Origin: XN24 sp035514535
Lineage (GTDB): Bacteria; Pseudomonadota; Gammaproteobacteria; Steroidobacterales; XN24
DNA: 40,837 nt
NCBI GenBank assembly: GCA_035514535.1
Contig: DATKAZ010000097.1
Span: 1-40,837, forward strand
Direction of reading: 5' to 3'
This document shows positions 24,701 through 30,952 of the stretch, one piece after another. Made by a program: the position numbers and the translations under genes. How positions within the stretch are numbered: the first letter of the stretch is position 1; the number at the start of each line of letters is the position of its first letter. Under the pieces are notes generated by a model. The model was not told where the DNA came from. It saw only the letters and a program-made list of their open reading frames with translations, and ran no database searches.

Positions 24701-25146
24701 CGTTGCGCGAGGAAGTGGCCCGTCTGCGCGCGCTGATGGCGAACGGCCGCATGGCGGAGGCGCGGGCCGGCCTGTCGCGAGTTTCCAGCAGCGACAATCT
24801 GCGCGCTTCCATGGAAGGAGAGCTGGCCGCGGCGATGGGCGACCGCGCGGGCGCGCTCGCCGCGCGTGATCGGCTCCTGGCGGAGGCGGCGAAGGATCCC
24901 GACGTCTTTGATGCAGGATTGCGGCTTTCGGCGCAGGCGGGCGACCGAGAGACGGCGAACGCGCTCGCCGCCGAGATCGATGCGCGACCGGCGGGCCCGA
25001 TGCTCCTCCTCGGCACCGTCTACTTCTGTCGCTGCGGCACGCCCTTCGACCTGGAGGTGACGCCGACACTTGCCGCGCGCCTCGAGGAAGCCGGGCTGTC
25101 CTGGCCGCCGGCCTCGCCGGTCGACTGGCCGCTGAAGGACTGGTGA
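21766..25146 (+). CDS. Large membrane protein with two tandem TolB-like/TPR modules
   Basis: 1126 residues. The N-terminal membrane module resembles that of many uncharacterised TPR and cyclase-like proteins: FFRELRRRAVFRVAGVYAVV, helices at about 17-35 and 44-66, AWAFEMTPQGV, and a third helix at about 93-113. A first TolB/FlgO-like domain spans about 155-280 (KSIAVLPFADFSPGGDQ, WFSDGLTEEILNSLA, HVLEGSVRRAGDRLRVTAQL, DGFHLWSETFDR), followed by TPR-like helices to about 630. A second TolB-like domain spans about 641-765 (KSVAVLPFIALSSGEDD, HVVEGSVRRAGDKVRVTAQL, DGFHLWSKAYDA) and a second helical region runs to the end. One TolB module per protein is usual. No catalytic motif is seen, so a scaffold or sensing role is inferred. 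The next gene starts at the base after the stop. The gene looks less GC-extreme than its neighbours. Confidence 0.75.
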   Translation: MDKFFRELRRRAVFRVAGVYAVVGWLLVQVAGVLETSLGFPDWFDGVVVGLLLIGFPVAMVLAWAFEMTPQGVKLTSNAGEDESIAAGRGHRLDYAILIGLVSVAALVVADRIIGPPAVNVSAPHGDPKTRSPAPAEAASTATSPAAPVPIDRSKSIAVLPFADFSPGGDQEWFSDGLTEEILNSLARTPDLLVASRTSSFRYKDADEEVPVIAQRLGVEHVLEGSVRRAGDRLRVTAQLIRASDGFHLWSETFDRSTDDVIAIQEEIAVSIARALKTAMDPEALAEMVSSGTRSVEAYEAYLEGRAYQSQALQELNLDPLAKARDAFARAVSIDADFAEAHYLAGGLWATLYQVTSFSSDESVDAEAALAHGLEHFDAAIETTDDPVRALKYKAERAFAIGALRENIRALEAYVSSVPNDLAARFNLIRALNEMGDRTAALTHAREAEARLGGEDDELAALIQAYQWARDYENAARLSRVALDRETNNASLLYQVQRSLLWAGDVEAAAHARARLSVRGNAPKWARWLPDIRQACAEGDRSAAEAIAAQIEADNLVSSTWHAYTLLGRESDVADLLAKLDRADPPYPLVQFLLYPYFDPTPYPNLQRLIARERVDPPKGEPIPFACPPAGKAKAGGPAEKSVAVLPFIALSSGEDDGYFADGLTEEILNALAALPDLLVTARTSSFFYKGKDVPVDEIAERVGVAHVVEGSVRRAGDKVRVTAQLIRAGDGFHLWSKAYDASMDDVFAVQTDIAEKVATALDILLDEEKRALMRAAGVNNPEAYAIYAKGEELFRLAHGALPQIETLVRANREYDRATAAAPELWAASYNSADLYSHILLQLAAGARLEDMPEGVGDDPAGALQERLDAAMRHAPSQAARDSIDMTRRVFSDDWTGVADLVRKIYRNPEPCGLDQWAHAVGLAFGAAEQGVQYYTRSAQCNRLDGGEWTMASLAALYAGEPERSLAIIEEGRDVYEATLREEVARLRALMANGRMAEARAGLSRVSSSDNLRASMEGELAAAMGDRAGALAARDRLLAEAAKDPDVFDAGLRLSAQAGDRETANALAAEIDARPAGPMLLLGTVYFCRCGTPFDLEVTPTLAARLEEAGLSWPPASPVDWPLKDW

Positions 25147-25911
25147 GTGCTTCTCCGCCGCGTCATTGAACATGTGAAAACGCAGAACTGGACGGCCGTG
25201 GCGCTCGACTTCGTCATTGTCGTCACCGGCGTCTTCATCGGCATTCAGGTTGCGAACTGGAATGAAGATCGGGCGTTGCGCAAGCGCGAGGAGGTCTATC
25301 TTGGCCAGATTCTGATCGATCTGGAAAGCGACGCCGCCACCGGCGCGCGCGGGATCGCCGCAGCGAACGGGGTCGACGCCGCGGCTGAAGCGGTGCTTGC
25401 CGTGCTCGAAGGCAGCCCCGAGGCGGCGGCGATCAGCGACGCTGATCTCATGAGGTTCCTTCCCGCGGCAGGCTACGCATATCTGCCGCACGGCAATCCG
25501 ACGACCTACAACGAGATGATCAGCACGGGCACGCTGGGCCTCCTTAAAAGCGTGGAACTCAAGCGCGCGCTTGGCGAATATTATGCGCGGCTGGCGTCCC
25601 GCCGTCAGTGGGATGATCTGTTGCGCGAGGAGCAATATGCCTATCGCGCCGCGATTCGCGGGCTTCTGGACCGGGAGCAATTCGCATGGGCGCGCGCGAA
25701 TGCCTTCAGATCGTCACCCGCAGAGATCACCCCGCCGCCAGCGTTCGATCGCGCTGAATTCCTGGAAAGGGCGCGCAGCCGACCGGAGATTGTCGACTCT
25801 TTACGATCCATGGGCGCCGTGCAGCAGCGTTTGCGGGATGATTCACGAGACATGACGTCGCGCGCCGCGGCGCTCGCCGAACGCGTCGAAGCGGAGCTCG
25901 ATGCGTCATGA
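25147..25911 (+). CDS. DUF6090-like single-pass membrane protein (copy A)
   Basis: 254 residues. Starts LLRRVIEHVKTQNWTAVALD, then one hydrophobic helix at about residues 17-37 (ALDFVIVVTGVFIGIQVANW) ending in the family-typical VANWNE, followed by a long, mostly helical soluble region. I recognise the N-terminus as the DUF6090 type, whose function is unknown. The GTG start abuts the TGA of the preceding TolB/TPR gene and its own stop overlaps the next start (ATGA), so the three genes form one transcription and translation unit. The helix followed by a soluble domain suggests an anchored sensor or partner, but this is inference. Confidence 0.7.
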   Translation: MLLRRVIEHVKTQNWTAVALDFVIVVTGVFIGIQVANWNEDRALRKREEVYLGQILIDLESDAATGARGIAAANGVDAAAEAVLAVLEGSPEAAAISDADLMRFLPAAGYAYLPHGNPTTYNEMISTGTLGLLKSVELKRALGEYYARLASRRQWDDLLREEQYAYRAAIRGLLDREQFAWARANAFRSSPAEITPPPAFDRAEFLERARSRPEIVDSLRSMGAVQQRLRDDSRDMTSRAAALAERVEAELDAS

Positions 25912-26708
25912 TCCTCCGCCGGCTTGCACGCGCCTTTCGCCGTCAGGATTGGGCGACGGTATTCACAGAACTCGTCATCGTCATTCTCGGCGTCTGGATC
26001 GGTTTGCAGGCGAGTAATTGGAACGCCGAGCATGCGCGACGCGCAACGGCGAGCGCCGCCCGGCACAGCCTGGTCGCCAATTTGCAGCGGGACATCAGGG
26101 AATTCGAAGCGAGGGAACGATATTACAATTCGCTATACGCCCACGCCGACGTGGTCCTTGCCGTCATGAACGATCCGGCGCAGCTTGATGAGATCGGCGC
26201 CTGGCACTTTGTCGAGTCGAGCTACCGGCTTGGACAGATCTGGCCGTTTGCACAATCGGGACAGGTCTATCGTGAGCTGGAAGGCAAGGGCGATCTCGAT
26301 CTTATCGGCGGGCCGGACATTCGCGTCGCCGTCGCGGAATATTACGATTCCTGGGGCGCGGAGTTCGGGATTACCGTCAATGTCCAGGACCCGTTCCGCA
26401 TAAGGGTGCGCCAGCTTATGCCGGTCGCGCTTCAAAACCACCTCGACAAGGCGTGCCGTTCCGACCAGGGATCGGATGGGTCACGCGTTGAGGGCGCGAA
26501 TATCAACGATGGGCTCCCCCGCTGCCCGGCGCCGGACATGCCGGCTCCGATTGATGCGACAGCGGGCGAATTTGCAGGAAGCCGTGAATTGCATGAGCTT
26601 GCGCGCGGAGCGGTCGCCCAGATGAATACGACGCTCAGCGTTCTCCGCGATATTCGCGCCGATGCAGAAATTCTTATTAAAAAGATCGAGATGCAAGAGA
26701 CCCGCTGA
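25908..26708 (+). CDS. DUF6090-like single-pass membrane protein (copy B)
   Basis: 266 residues, a diverged paralogue of the gene before it. N-terminus ILRRLARAFRRQDWATVFTE, helix at about residues 20-40 (LVIVILGVWIGLQASNW), again closing with the SNWN signature, then a helical soluble domain (HSLVANLQRDIREFEARERY). The middle contains two cysteines (KACRSD, GLPRCPAPD) absent from copy A. It begins inside the copy A stop codon and its final A is the first base of the copy C start codon. Function unknown. Confidence 0.7.
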   Translation: MILRRLARAFRRQDWATVFTELVIVILGVWIGLQASNWNAEHARRATASAARHSLVANLQRDIREFEARERYYNSLYAHADVVLAVMNDPAQLDEIGAWHFVESSYRLGQIWPFAQSGQVYRELEGKGDLDLIGGPDIRVAVAEYYDSWGAEFGITVNVQDPFRIRVRQLMPVALQNHLDKACRSDQGSDGSRVEGANINDGLPRCPAPDMPAPIDATAGEFAGSRELHELARGAVAQMNTTLSVLRDIRADAEILIKKIEMQETR

Positions 26709-26869
26709 TGCTTCTCCGCCGCGTCATCGAACACGTGAAGACCCAGAACTGGACGGCTGTCGCGCTCGACTTCTTCATCGTCGTTGTCGGCATTCAGAAA
26801 GTCATGCAGATGCAGCTCTCCCTGGCGCGCGAGATTGACGCGATCATCGAAGCGGAACGCGCGAAATGA
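26708..26869 (+). pseudogene. DUF6090 remnant C: N-terminus joined to a C-terminus by an internal deletion
   Basis: 53 codons, open from ATG to TGA. The first 27 residues (LLRRVIEHVKTQNWTAVALD, then FFIVVVG) are nearly identical to the start of copy A. The frame then jumps, within the membrane helix, to IQKVMQMQLSLAREIDAIIE, which looks like a family C-terminus. A large in-frame deletion of about 200 codons explains this. It overlaps both neighbours by ATGA-type junctions, so the ancestral array was tightly packed. A tiny functional membrane peptide cannot be excluded. Confidence 0.65.
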
Positions 26870-26922
26870 TCCTCCGCCGCGTCGTGCCCGACAAGCGCGG
26901 CCAAGGCTTTGAATTGATATAG
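26866..26922 (+). pseudogene. DUF6090 remnant D: first codons of a fourth copy cut off next to tRNA-Ser
   Basis: 18 codons. Begins MILRRVV, like the start of copy B (MILRRLA), in the same ATGA overlap arrangement, then becomes unrelated (PDKRGQGFELI) and stops at TAG 26920-26922, 3 bases before the 3' end of the tRNA-Ser gene. It reads as the beginning of a fourth paralogue truncated at the tRNA boundary. Confidence 0.5.
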
Positions 26923-26925
26923 ATA

Positions 26926-27015
26926 TGGCGGAGGGGGTGGGATTCGAACCCACGGTAGGGCAAGCCCTACACTTGATTTCGAGTCAAGCCCATTCGACCA
27001 CTCTGGCACCCCTCC
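26926..27015 (-). tRNA. tRNA-Ser (anticodon CGA)
   Basis: 90 bases including an encoded CCA (reverse complement of 26926-26928). Acceptor arms GGAGGGG and CCCCTCC pair fully. The anticodon stem CTTGA/TCAAG encloses the loop CTCGAAA, giving anticodon CGA for codon UCG. A long variable arm (TAGGGCTTGCCCTA) marks it as a class II serine tRNA, and the T arm GTGGGTTCGAATCCCAC is standard. Confidence 0.97.
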
Positions 27016-27026
27016 GAAGGGCCGGC

Positions 27027-27055
27027 ATTCTCCGCGTGGCAGACAGGGGTGTCAA
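27027..27055 (-). promoter_or_regulatory. Promoter of the tRNA-Ser gene
   Basis: On the minus strand a perfect -35 TTGACA (27055-27050), a 17-base spacer and GAGAAT as -10 (27032-27027) lie just upstream of the tRNA 5' end at 27015. A GC-rich segment (GCCGGC) follows the -10, as in stringently controlled stable-RNA promoters. The inverted pair GCAGACA / TGTCTGC (27039-27045 and 27059-27065) brackets the -35. Confidence 0.65.
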
Positions 27056-27155
27056 TAATGTCTGCGCCGCGCCGCGACAAGTCCGTATTGAGGGTCGCCC
27101 TCGGCCGGTGATATCACGGTTGCAGCACTTCGCCAGCACAGGAGGCCGGACCAGA

Positions 27156-27632
27156 GTGGACGAGCGAAACTGCCGCATCGGCCGCGGTCATGCATTGTGC
27201 GTGGCCCTGCTTCTCCTGTTGTTGCCCGTGGCCGGCCACGCTCACGCGTTGCTGCACGAGGTGGTCGAAGGCGAGGCCGTCATACTGCGCTTCACGTTCC
27301 CGGACGCGCAGGTGGTCGGCTTCGAGCCATACGAAGTGCTGGCACCAGGTGTAGAGATTCCATTCCAGTCCGGCCGCGTCAATGCGCTGGGCGAGCTGAG
27401 TTTCCGCCCCGACCGTCCCGGCACCTGGCGTGTGCGGCTGTTCACCGCGGACGGCCACGGCGCGGAGATCGATCTCGAGGTCGACGAGGCAGGCAGCGTG
27501 ATGCGGCGCGGCCATCACGGCGGGCCGCACAATTACTGGCTGCGAGTACTGGCCGCGCTCGGTTACCTGCTGGGTGCGTTCGGCCTGCTCGTGATCTGGC
27601 GTGGGCGCCGCGCGCGCGCCGGGCCGGGCTGA
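27156..27632 (+). CDS. nikL: NikL-like periplasmic/membrane component of a Ni/Co ECF importer
   Basis: 158 residues. Signal-like first helix (HALCVALLLLLLPVAGHAHA), a periplasmic beta-rich domain with the family-like stretch FEPYEVLAPGVEIPFQSGRV and DRPGTWRVRLFTADGHG, and a final membrane helix (WLRVLAALGYLLGAFGLLVI) with a basic tail. This two-helix layout, upstream of cbiM, is that of NikL, which replaces CbiN/NikN in some nickel ECF transporters. The GTG at 27156 is preceded by AGGAGG. The longer open frame starting at 26925 is an artefact of reading the tRNA-Ser backwards (GVGFEP-type N-terminus). No NikR box or cobalamin riboswitch was recognised upstream. Confidence 0.75.
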   Translation: MDERNCRIGRGHALCVALLLLLLPVAGHAHALLHEVVEGEAVILRFTFPDAQVVGFEPYEVLAPGVEIPFQSGRVNALGELSFRPDRPGTWRVRLFTADGHGAEIDLEVDEAGSVMRRGHHGGPHNYWLRVLAALGYLLGAFGLLVIWRGRRARAGPG

Positions 27633-27635
27633 ACC

Positions 27636-28286
27636 ATGCATATTCCGGACGGGCTGATCTCGCCCCAGACCTACCTGCCGGCCCTGGTGATCGCCGCGCC
27701 GCTCTGGCTGGTGGCGCGCCGCAGGCTGCAGGCGCGTCTCGGCGACGAGATGCTGTCGCGCCTGACGGTGTTGACGGCGCTGGCGCTGCTGCTGTCGACG
27801 CTCATGTTGCCGTTGCCGGGCGGCACCTCCGGTCACGCGGTCGGCGTCGGGCTGCTCGCGCTGGTATTCGGGCCCTGGATCGCGTTTTTGGCCTATAGCC
27901 TCGTGCTGCTGCTGCAGGCGGTCGTCGTCGGTGCCGGCGGGATCACCGCCCTGCCGGTGAACGCGCTGGCGATGGGTTTCGTCGGCGGCTGGACGACCGT
28001 GCTGCTGTTCGCGGCCCTGCGCCGTTTCGGCGAGGGCCCGGCCGTCGCGATCGCGGTATGGTGCGGCGTCATGAGCGCGGCGCTGCTGCTCGCGCTGGTG
28101 CTCGGACTGCAGCCCTGGATTGCGCAGGGGCCGGACGGCACGCCGCGATTCTTCCCGTTCGGCCCCGCCGTGACGATCCCCGCGCTGCTGCTGCCGCACG
28201 CGCTGATCGGCGCGGGGGAGGCGGCGCTCACATTGCTGGTGTTCCGCCATGCACGCCGGCGTCGCTGGCTGGAAGTGCCCGGATGA
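27636..28286 (+). CDS. cbiM: CbiM/NikM, substrate-binding S component of the Ni/Co importer
   Basis: Integral membrane protein, 216 residues, that captures the metal ion. It begins MHIPDGLISPQTY; in this family the free N-terminus and His2 coordinate the metal and must be exposed, so the ATG at 27636 is certain. Several hydrophobic helices follow, with family motifs HAVGVGLLALVFGPWIAFLA, VVGAGGITALPVNALAMGFV and the later FGPAVTIPALLLPHALIGAG with EAALT. It starts 3 bases after nikL and its end overlaps cbiQ. Nickel and cobalt cannot be distinguished by eye; NikL next door favours nickel. Confidence 0.92.
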   Translation: MHIPDGLISPQTYLPALVIAAPLWLVARRRLQARLGDEMLSRLTVLTALALLLSTLMLPLPGGTSGHAVGVGLLALVFGPWIAFLAYSLVLLLQAVVVGAGGITALPVNALAMGFVGGWTTVLLFAALRRFGEGPAVAIAVWCGVMSAALLLALVLGLQPWIAQGPDGTPRFFPFGPAVTIPALLLPHALIGAGEAALTLLVFRHARRRRWLEVPG

Positions 28287-28834
28287 CGCACCGCGCCCGG
28301 CTGTGCGCGTGGCTGGTCGCCGTCGTCGGGGTCACGCTCGTGCACCAGCCGGCGTGGCTGGGCGCCGGCCTGGCGGTCGTCCTGCTCGCATCGGGGCGCG
28401 GGCGCGGCACCCTTACGCTGCGCGCGGGCCGTGCCGTGCTGCCGATCCTGCTGGTGATCTCGATCGGCTATCTCGTCATGGGGTGGCTGACGGCGGCCCT
28501 CGACTGGAGATTCCTGCTGCTGTTCAACCTGCGCGTGCTCCTGTTGGCCCTGCTCACCGCATGGATGGTGCGCGACGTGAACCTCGAGCGGGCGCTGCAG
28601 GGGTTCCCCGGGGCGCAGCGCTGGCTGAGCATCGTGCGCGGCCAGGAGGCGGTATTGCGCCGCCTCGCGACAGAGTACCGCGCGGCCGTGCGCAGCCGCA
28701 GCACCGTCCCGCCGACGTTGCGGCAGCGCTATCTTGCCGGCGCAGCGCTCGCGCTGGCCGCGCTGGACAAGGCCGTGTACAACTCGGAGGCCTTGACGCA
28801 GGGAATGCGCTCGCGCGGAGCATTCGATGACTGA
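28283..28834 (+). CDS. cbiQ: CbiQ/EcfT-like transmembrane coupling subunit
   Basis: 183 residues, shorter than typical CbiQ (about 230-250). Hydrophobic helices occupy the first half (WLVAVVGVTLVHQPAWLGAG, LPILLVISIGYLVMG, FLLLFNLRVLLLALLTAWMV). The cytoplasmic half has short Ala-Arg-Gly-like coupling segments (RDVNLERAL, YNSEALTQGMRSRGAF), the second fitting the conserved EcfT motif that couples to the ATPase. It overlaps cbiM by 4 bases and cbiO by 8. The N-terminal region seems trimmed relative to the family, but the position between cbiM and cbiO makes the role clear. Start ATG 28283; longer upstream extensions overlap cbiM. Confidence 0.8.
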   Translation: MTHRARLCAWLVAVVGVTLVHQPAWLGAGLAVVLLASGRGRGTLTLRAGRAVLPILLVISIGYLVMGWLTAALDWRFLLLFNLRVLLLALLTAWMVRDVNLERALQGFPGAQRWLSIVRGQEAVLRRLATEYRAAVRSRSTVPPTLRQRYLAGAALALAALDKAVYNSEALTQGMRSRGAFDD

Positions 28835-29630
28835 ACCCCTGTTCGTGCTCGACGGCGTGTCCGTCGAATATGACGATGACCGGGTCGCGCTCGCGGAACT
28901 CGACCTCGAAATCGCCGCGGGCGAGCGACTCGTGCTGCTCGGCGCCAACGGCTGCGGCAAGACCACGCTGCTGAAGCTGCTCGACGCCCTCGTGCCGCCA
29001 AGCCGCGGCGCCCTGCACTTCGAGGGCCGCCCGCTCGATGCGGCACGGTTCGCGCACGGCGAATTCTCACGCGAGTTCCGCCGCCGCGTGGCGCTGATGT
29101 TCCAGCACCCCGAGGCGATGTTGTTCAACCCGACGGTCGAGGAGGAAATCGGCTTCGGGCTGCGGCATCTGCCGGCAGACGAGGCGCGCGAGCGCGTGCG
29201 CCGGTGGGCGGCAGTCATGCGGCTCGAGCGTCTTCTCGGCGAGCACCCGTCGCGGCTCTCGGGCGGCGAGAAGCAGCGGCTGTGCCTCGCCTGCCTGCTC
29301 GCCCTCGAGCCCGATGTGCTGTTGCTCGATGAACCGACCGCGAATCTCGATCCGCGAACTGTCGGCTGGCTGATCGACTGGCTGGGGGAGCGCTCGATCA
29401 CGACCGTCGTCGCGACTCACCACATGGCGCTTGCACCGGAGCTGGGCAGCCGTGCCGTGATTCTTTCTGAAGTGCATCGACTCGCGTTCGACGGGCCGGT
29501 CGGCGATGCTCTCGCCGATCTCGATCTGCTGCTCGAGAACAACCTGGCCCATCGCCACCGCCACGAGCACGGCGGCGTCGTGCATGAGCACGTGCACGGC
29601 CACCCGGTGTGGGGTCCCGCACGGGGTTAG
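28827..29630 (+). CDS. cbiO: CbiO/EcfA-like ATPase with histidine-rich tail
   Basis: ABC ATPase that powers the metal importer. 267 residues. Walker A GANGCGKTT (39-47), Q-loop MFQHPEAMLF, signature LSGGEKQRL (144-152), Walker B VLLLDEPTANLD (164-175) and the switch histidine in VATHH. The C-terminus is unusual: after LLLENNLA come eight histidines in about 19 residues (AHRHRHEHGG, then VVHEHVHGH), a likely nickel or cobalt-binding tail that could buffer or sense the cargo ion on the cytoplasmic side. It is the last gene of the operon. Confidence 0.93.
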   Translation: MTEPLFVLDGVSVEYDDDRVALAELDLEIAAGERLVLLGANGCGKTTLLKLLDALVPPSRGALHFEGRPLDAARFAHGEFSREFRRRVALMFQHPEAMLFNPTVEEEIGFGLRHLPADEARERVRRWAAVMRLERLLGEHPSRLSGGEKQRLCLACLLALEPDVLLLDEPTANLDPRTVGWLIDWLGERSITTVVATHHMALAPELGSRAVILSEVHRLAFDGPVGDALADLDLLLENNLAHRHRHEHGGVVHEHVHGHPVWGPARG

Positions 29631-29746
29631 CGTCCGCGCGGAGTCCTCAATGGCACCGGCACTACTGTCGAAAAAACTTACAGTTTCGTAATAAGACGAA
29701 TGGGGGTTTCTCGTATCCCCTTTGTTTTATTGAAATTATGTCGCGG

Positions 29747-29762
29747 TGGCGTGTAATTTGCA
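29747..29762 (+). promoter_or_regulatory. Sigma-54 (-24/-12) promoter for the PEP-CTERM gene
   Basis: TGGCGTG-TAAT-TTGCA: the -24 GG (29748-29749) and -12 GC (29760-29761) are exactly 10 bases apart, with TGGC and TTGCA matching the RpoN consensus TGGCACG-N4-TTGCW. Transcription would begin near 29773, about 40 bases before the GTG start. Upstream is an AT-rich stretch with the dyad TTCGT-N6-ACGAA (29685-29700), a possible activator site. PEP-CTERM genes in other bacteria are known to depend on RpoN with the PrsK/PrsR system. Confidence 0.65.
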
Positions 29763-29811
29763 TCCAGTACGATCGTAAGCAAAAAACGGTAATCAGTATT
29801 AGGGGGAGTTT

Positions 29812-30717
29812 GTGAAATCAACGATTTATAGTCTCTTGTATGGTCTCTTGGCCGCCATGCTCAGCTTCGGGGCAACGGGTGCGGCGAAAGCAGCGACAAT
29901 CGATGTGCTGTTTTATGGTGCGAGCCTAACCTGGAATAATGCACTTCAGGAAATCAGCGACAGCGCACACACTTACGATCCGTGGAACGACGGGAGCAAT
30001 GTCTGGAATGCTCATTTCTGGATGCCCGGCGATCCGATTCCTGACTTCACAAGCTTCGACGTGCTTTTCATCCCGTCATCGCCTGCGTTTGACAGCGGAA
30101 TGGACCCGGTCCGTCTGCTGGCAGCGAAAGGCGCCATCACGGGCGCGCGCGGGACGCGCACTTTCCTGACCGGACAAGACGCTGATTGGCACTACATCAA
30201 CCGCCCGGGACCTGTGGACGATGGCCCGCGTGGCTTCATCATCAATGCGGTCAACTGGGCGGCCAGTGGCGCCGGCCTTGGCATCGTGTCGATGGCGGAC
30301 GGGTGGTCAGGGTCGGGCTCGCAGTGGTGGACACATCAGGACTCATTCCTGCGCGATGAACTCTTAGGTTACAACGAGTATTGGCAGGATGAATCTGTAT
30401 ACATTGGTCCCGGGCAGGACGTCTTCCCGGTCAACGAGGGGCTTACTACCGCGGGGCTGAGCAACTGGGGAATATCCTCTCATGCGGGATTCCTGGCAGA
30501 TATTCCGGGTTACGCGACGATCAATTTCGAATTCGCCGGCGGCGACGGCCGGGCCATCACCGTCGTTACCTTGGGCGAGGAAGCGGGCGCAACCACACCC
30601 ACACCGGCGCCGCCATCCGTTGGGGTTCCGGAACCCTCCACGCTGGTATTGCTCGCTGGCTTGATGGGGTTGGCGGGTGCAGGACGTGGATTAAAGATGA
30701 AGCGTCGCATTGCCTGA
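29812..30717 (+). CDS. PEP-CTERM sorted exported protein
   Basis: 301 residues. N-terminal signal peptide (STIYSLLYGLLAAMLSFGAT, cleavage after AKA at about residue 27) and a classic C-terminal exosortase signal: VPEPSTLVLLAGLMGLAGAG followed by the basic end KMKRRIA. After sorting by exosortase EpsH/XrtA such proteins go to the cell surface or extracellular matrix. The mature part has two cores, IDVLFYGASLTWNNAL and FDVLFIPSSPAFDSG, then FLTGQDADWHY and a Trp-rich middle. This faintly recalls a ThuA/amidotransferase-like fold, but I do not name it. The GTG start is supported by GGGGGAG 3-9 bases upstream. Codons and leader are AT-richer than neighbours. No exosortase gene is in the window. 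Confidence 0.85.
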   Translation: MKSTIYSLLYGLLAAMLSFGATGAAKAATIDVLFYGASLTWNNALQEISDSAHTYDPWNDGSNVWNAHFWMPGDPIPDFTSFDVLFIPSSPAFDSGMDPVRLLAAKGAITGARGTRTFLTGQDADWHYINRPGPVDDGPRGFIINAVNWAASGAGLGIVSMADGWSGSGSQWWTHQDSFLRDELLGYNEYWQDESVYIGPGQDVFPVNEGLTTAGLSNWGISSHAGFLADIPGYATINFEFAGGDGRAITVVTLGEEAGATTPTPAPPSVGVPEPSTLVLLAGLMGLAGAGRGLKMKRRIA

Positions 30718-30778
30718 CGTCGGTTGATCGAATACGGTCGACGGCGCAGCGCCATTTTTGATTGACCGCGCTGAATCA

Positions 30779-30825
30779 CCGCCCTTCTCCTGCTCGCGGG
30801 AGAAGGGCGGTTTTTATTGTTTTTC
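30779..30825 (+). terminator. Strong intrinsic terminator after the PEP-CTERM gene
   Basis: Perfect 12-bp stem CCGCCCTTCTCC (30779-30790) with GGAGAAGGGCGG (30799-30810), an 8-base loop, then TTTTTATTGTTTTT. It isolates the PEP-CTERM gene from pta. Confidence 0.93.
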
Positions 30826-30952
30826 CTGTGATACTAAGGCGATTGTCCAGCAGCATCGCTTCGTGTGGCGAATACAAGCGGAGTGATACGCGCTGGTCTG
30901 AAATCACGCCGCGGTGCATCCTGTCGTGGTGCTTGGGGATTTCACTGCAGGT

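Noticed and set aside
27016..27155. Possible cobalamin riboswitch or NikR site before the metal importer
   Set aside because: No B12-box-like segment or NikR-type spaced dyad was found; the short GCAGACA/TGTCTGC inverted repeat is better explained by the tRNA promoter region.
26925..27632. Long open frame beginning MAEGVGFEPTVGQ that contains nikL
   Set aside because: The first ~30 residues are the tRNA-Ser gene read on the wrong strand, a known annotation artefact; the real start is the GTG at 27156 with its own ribosome site.
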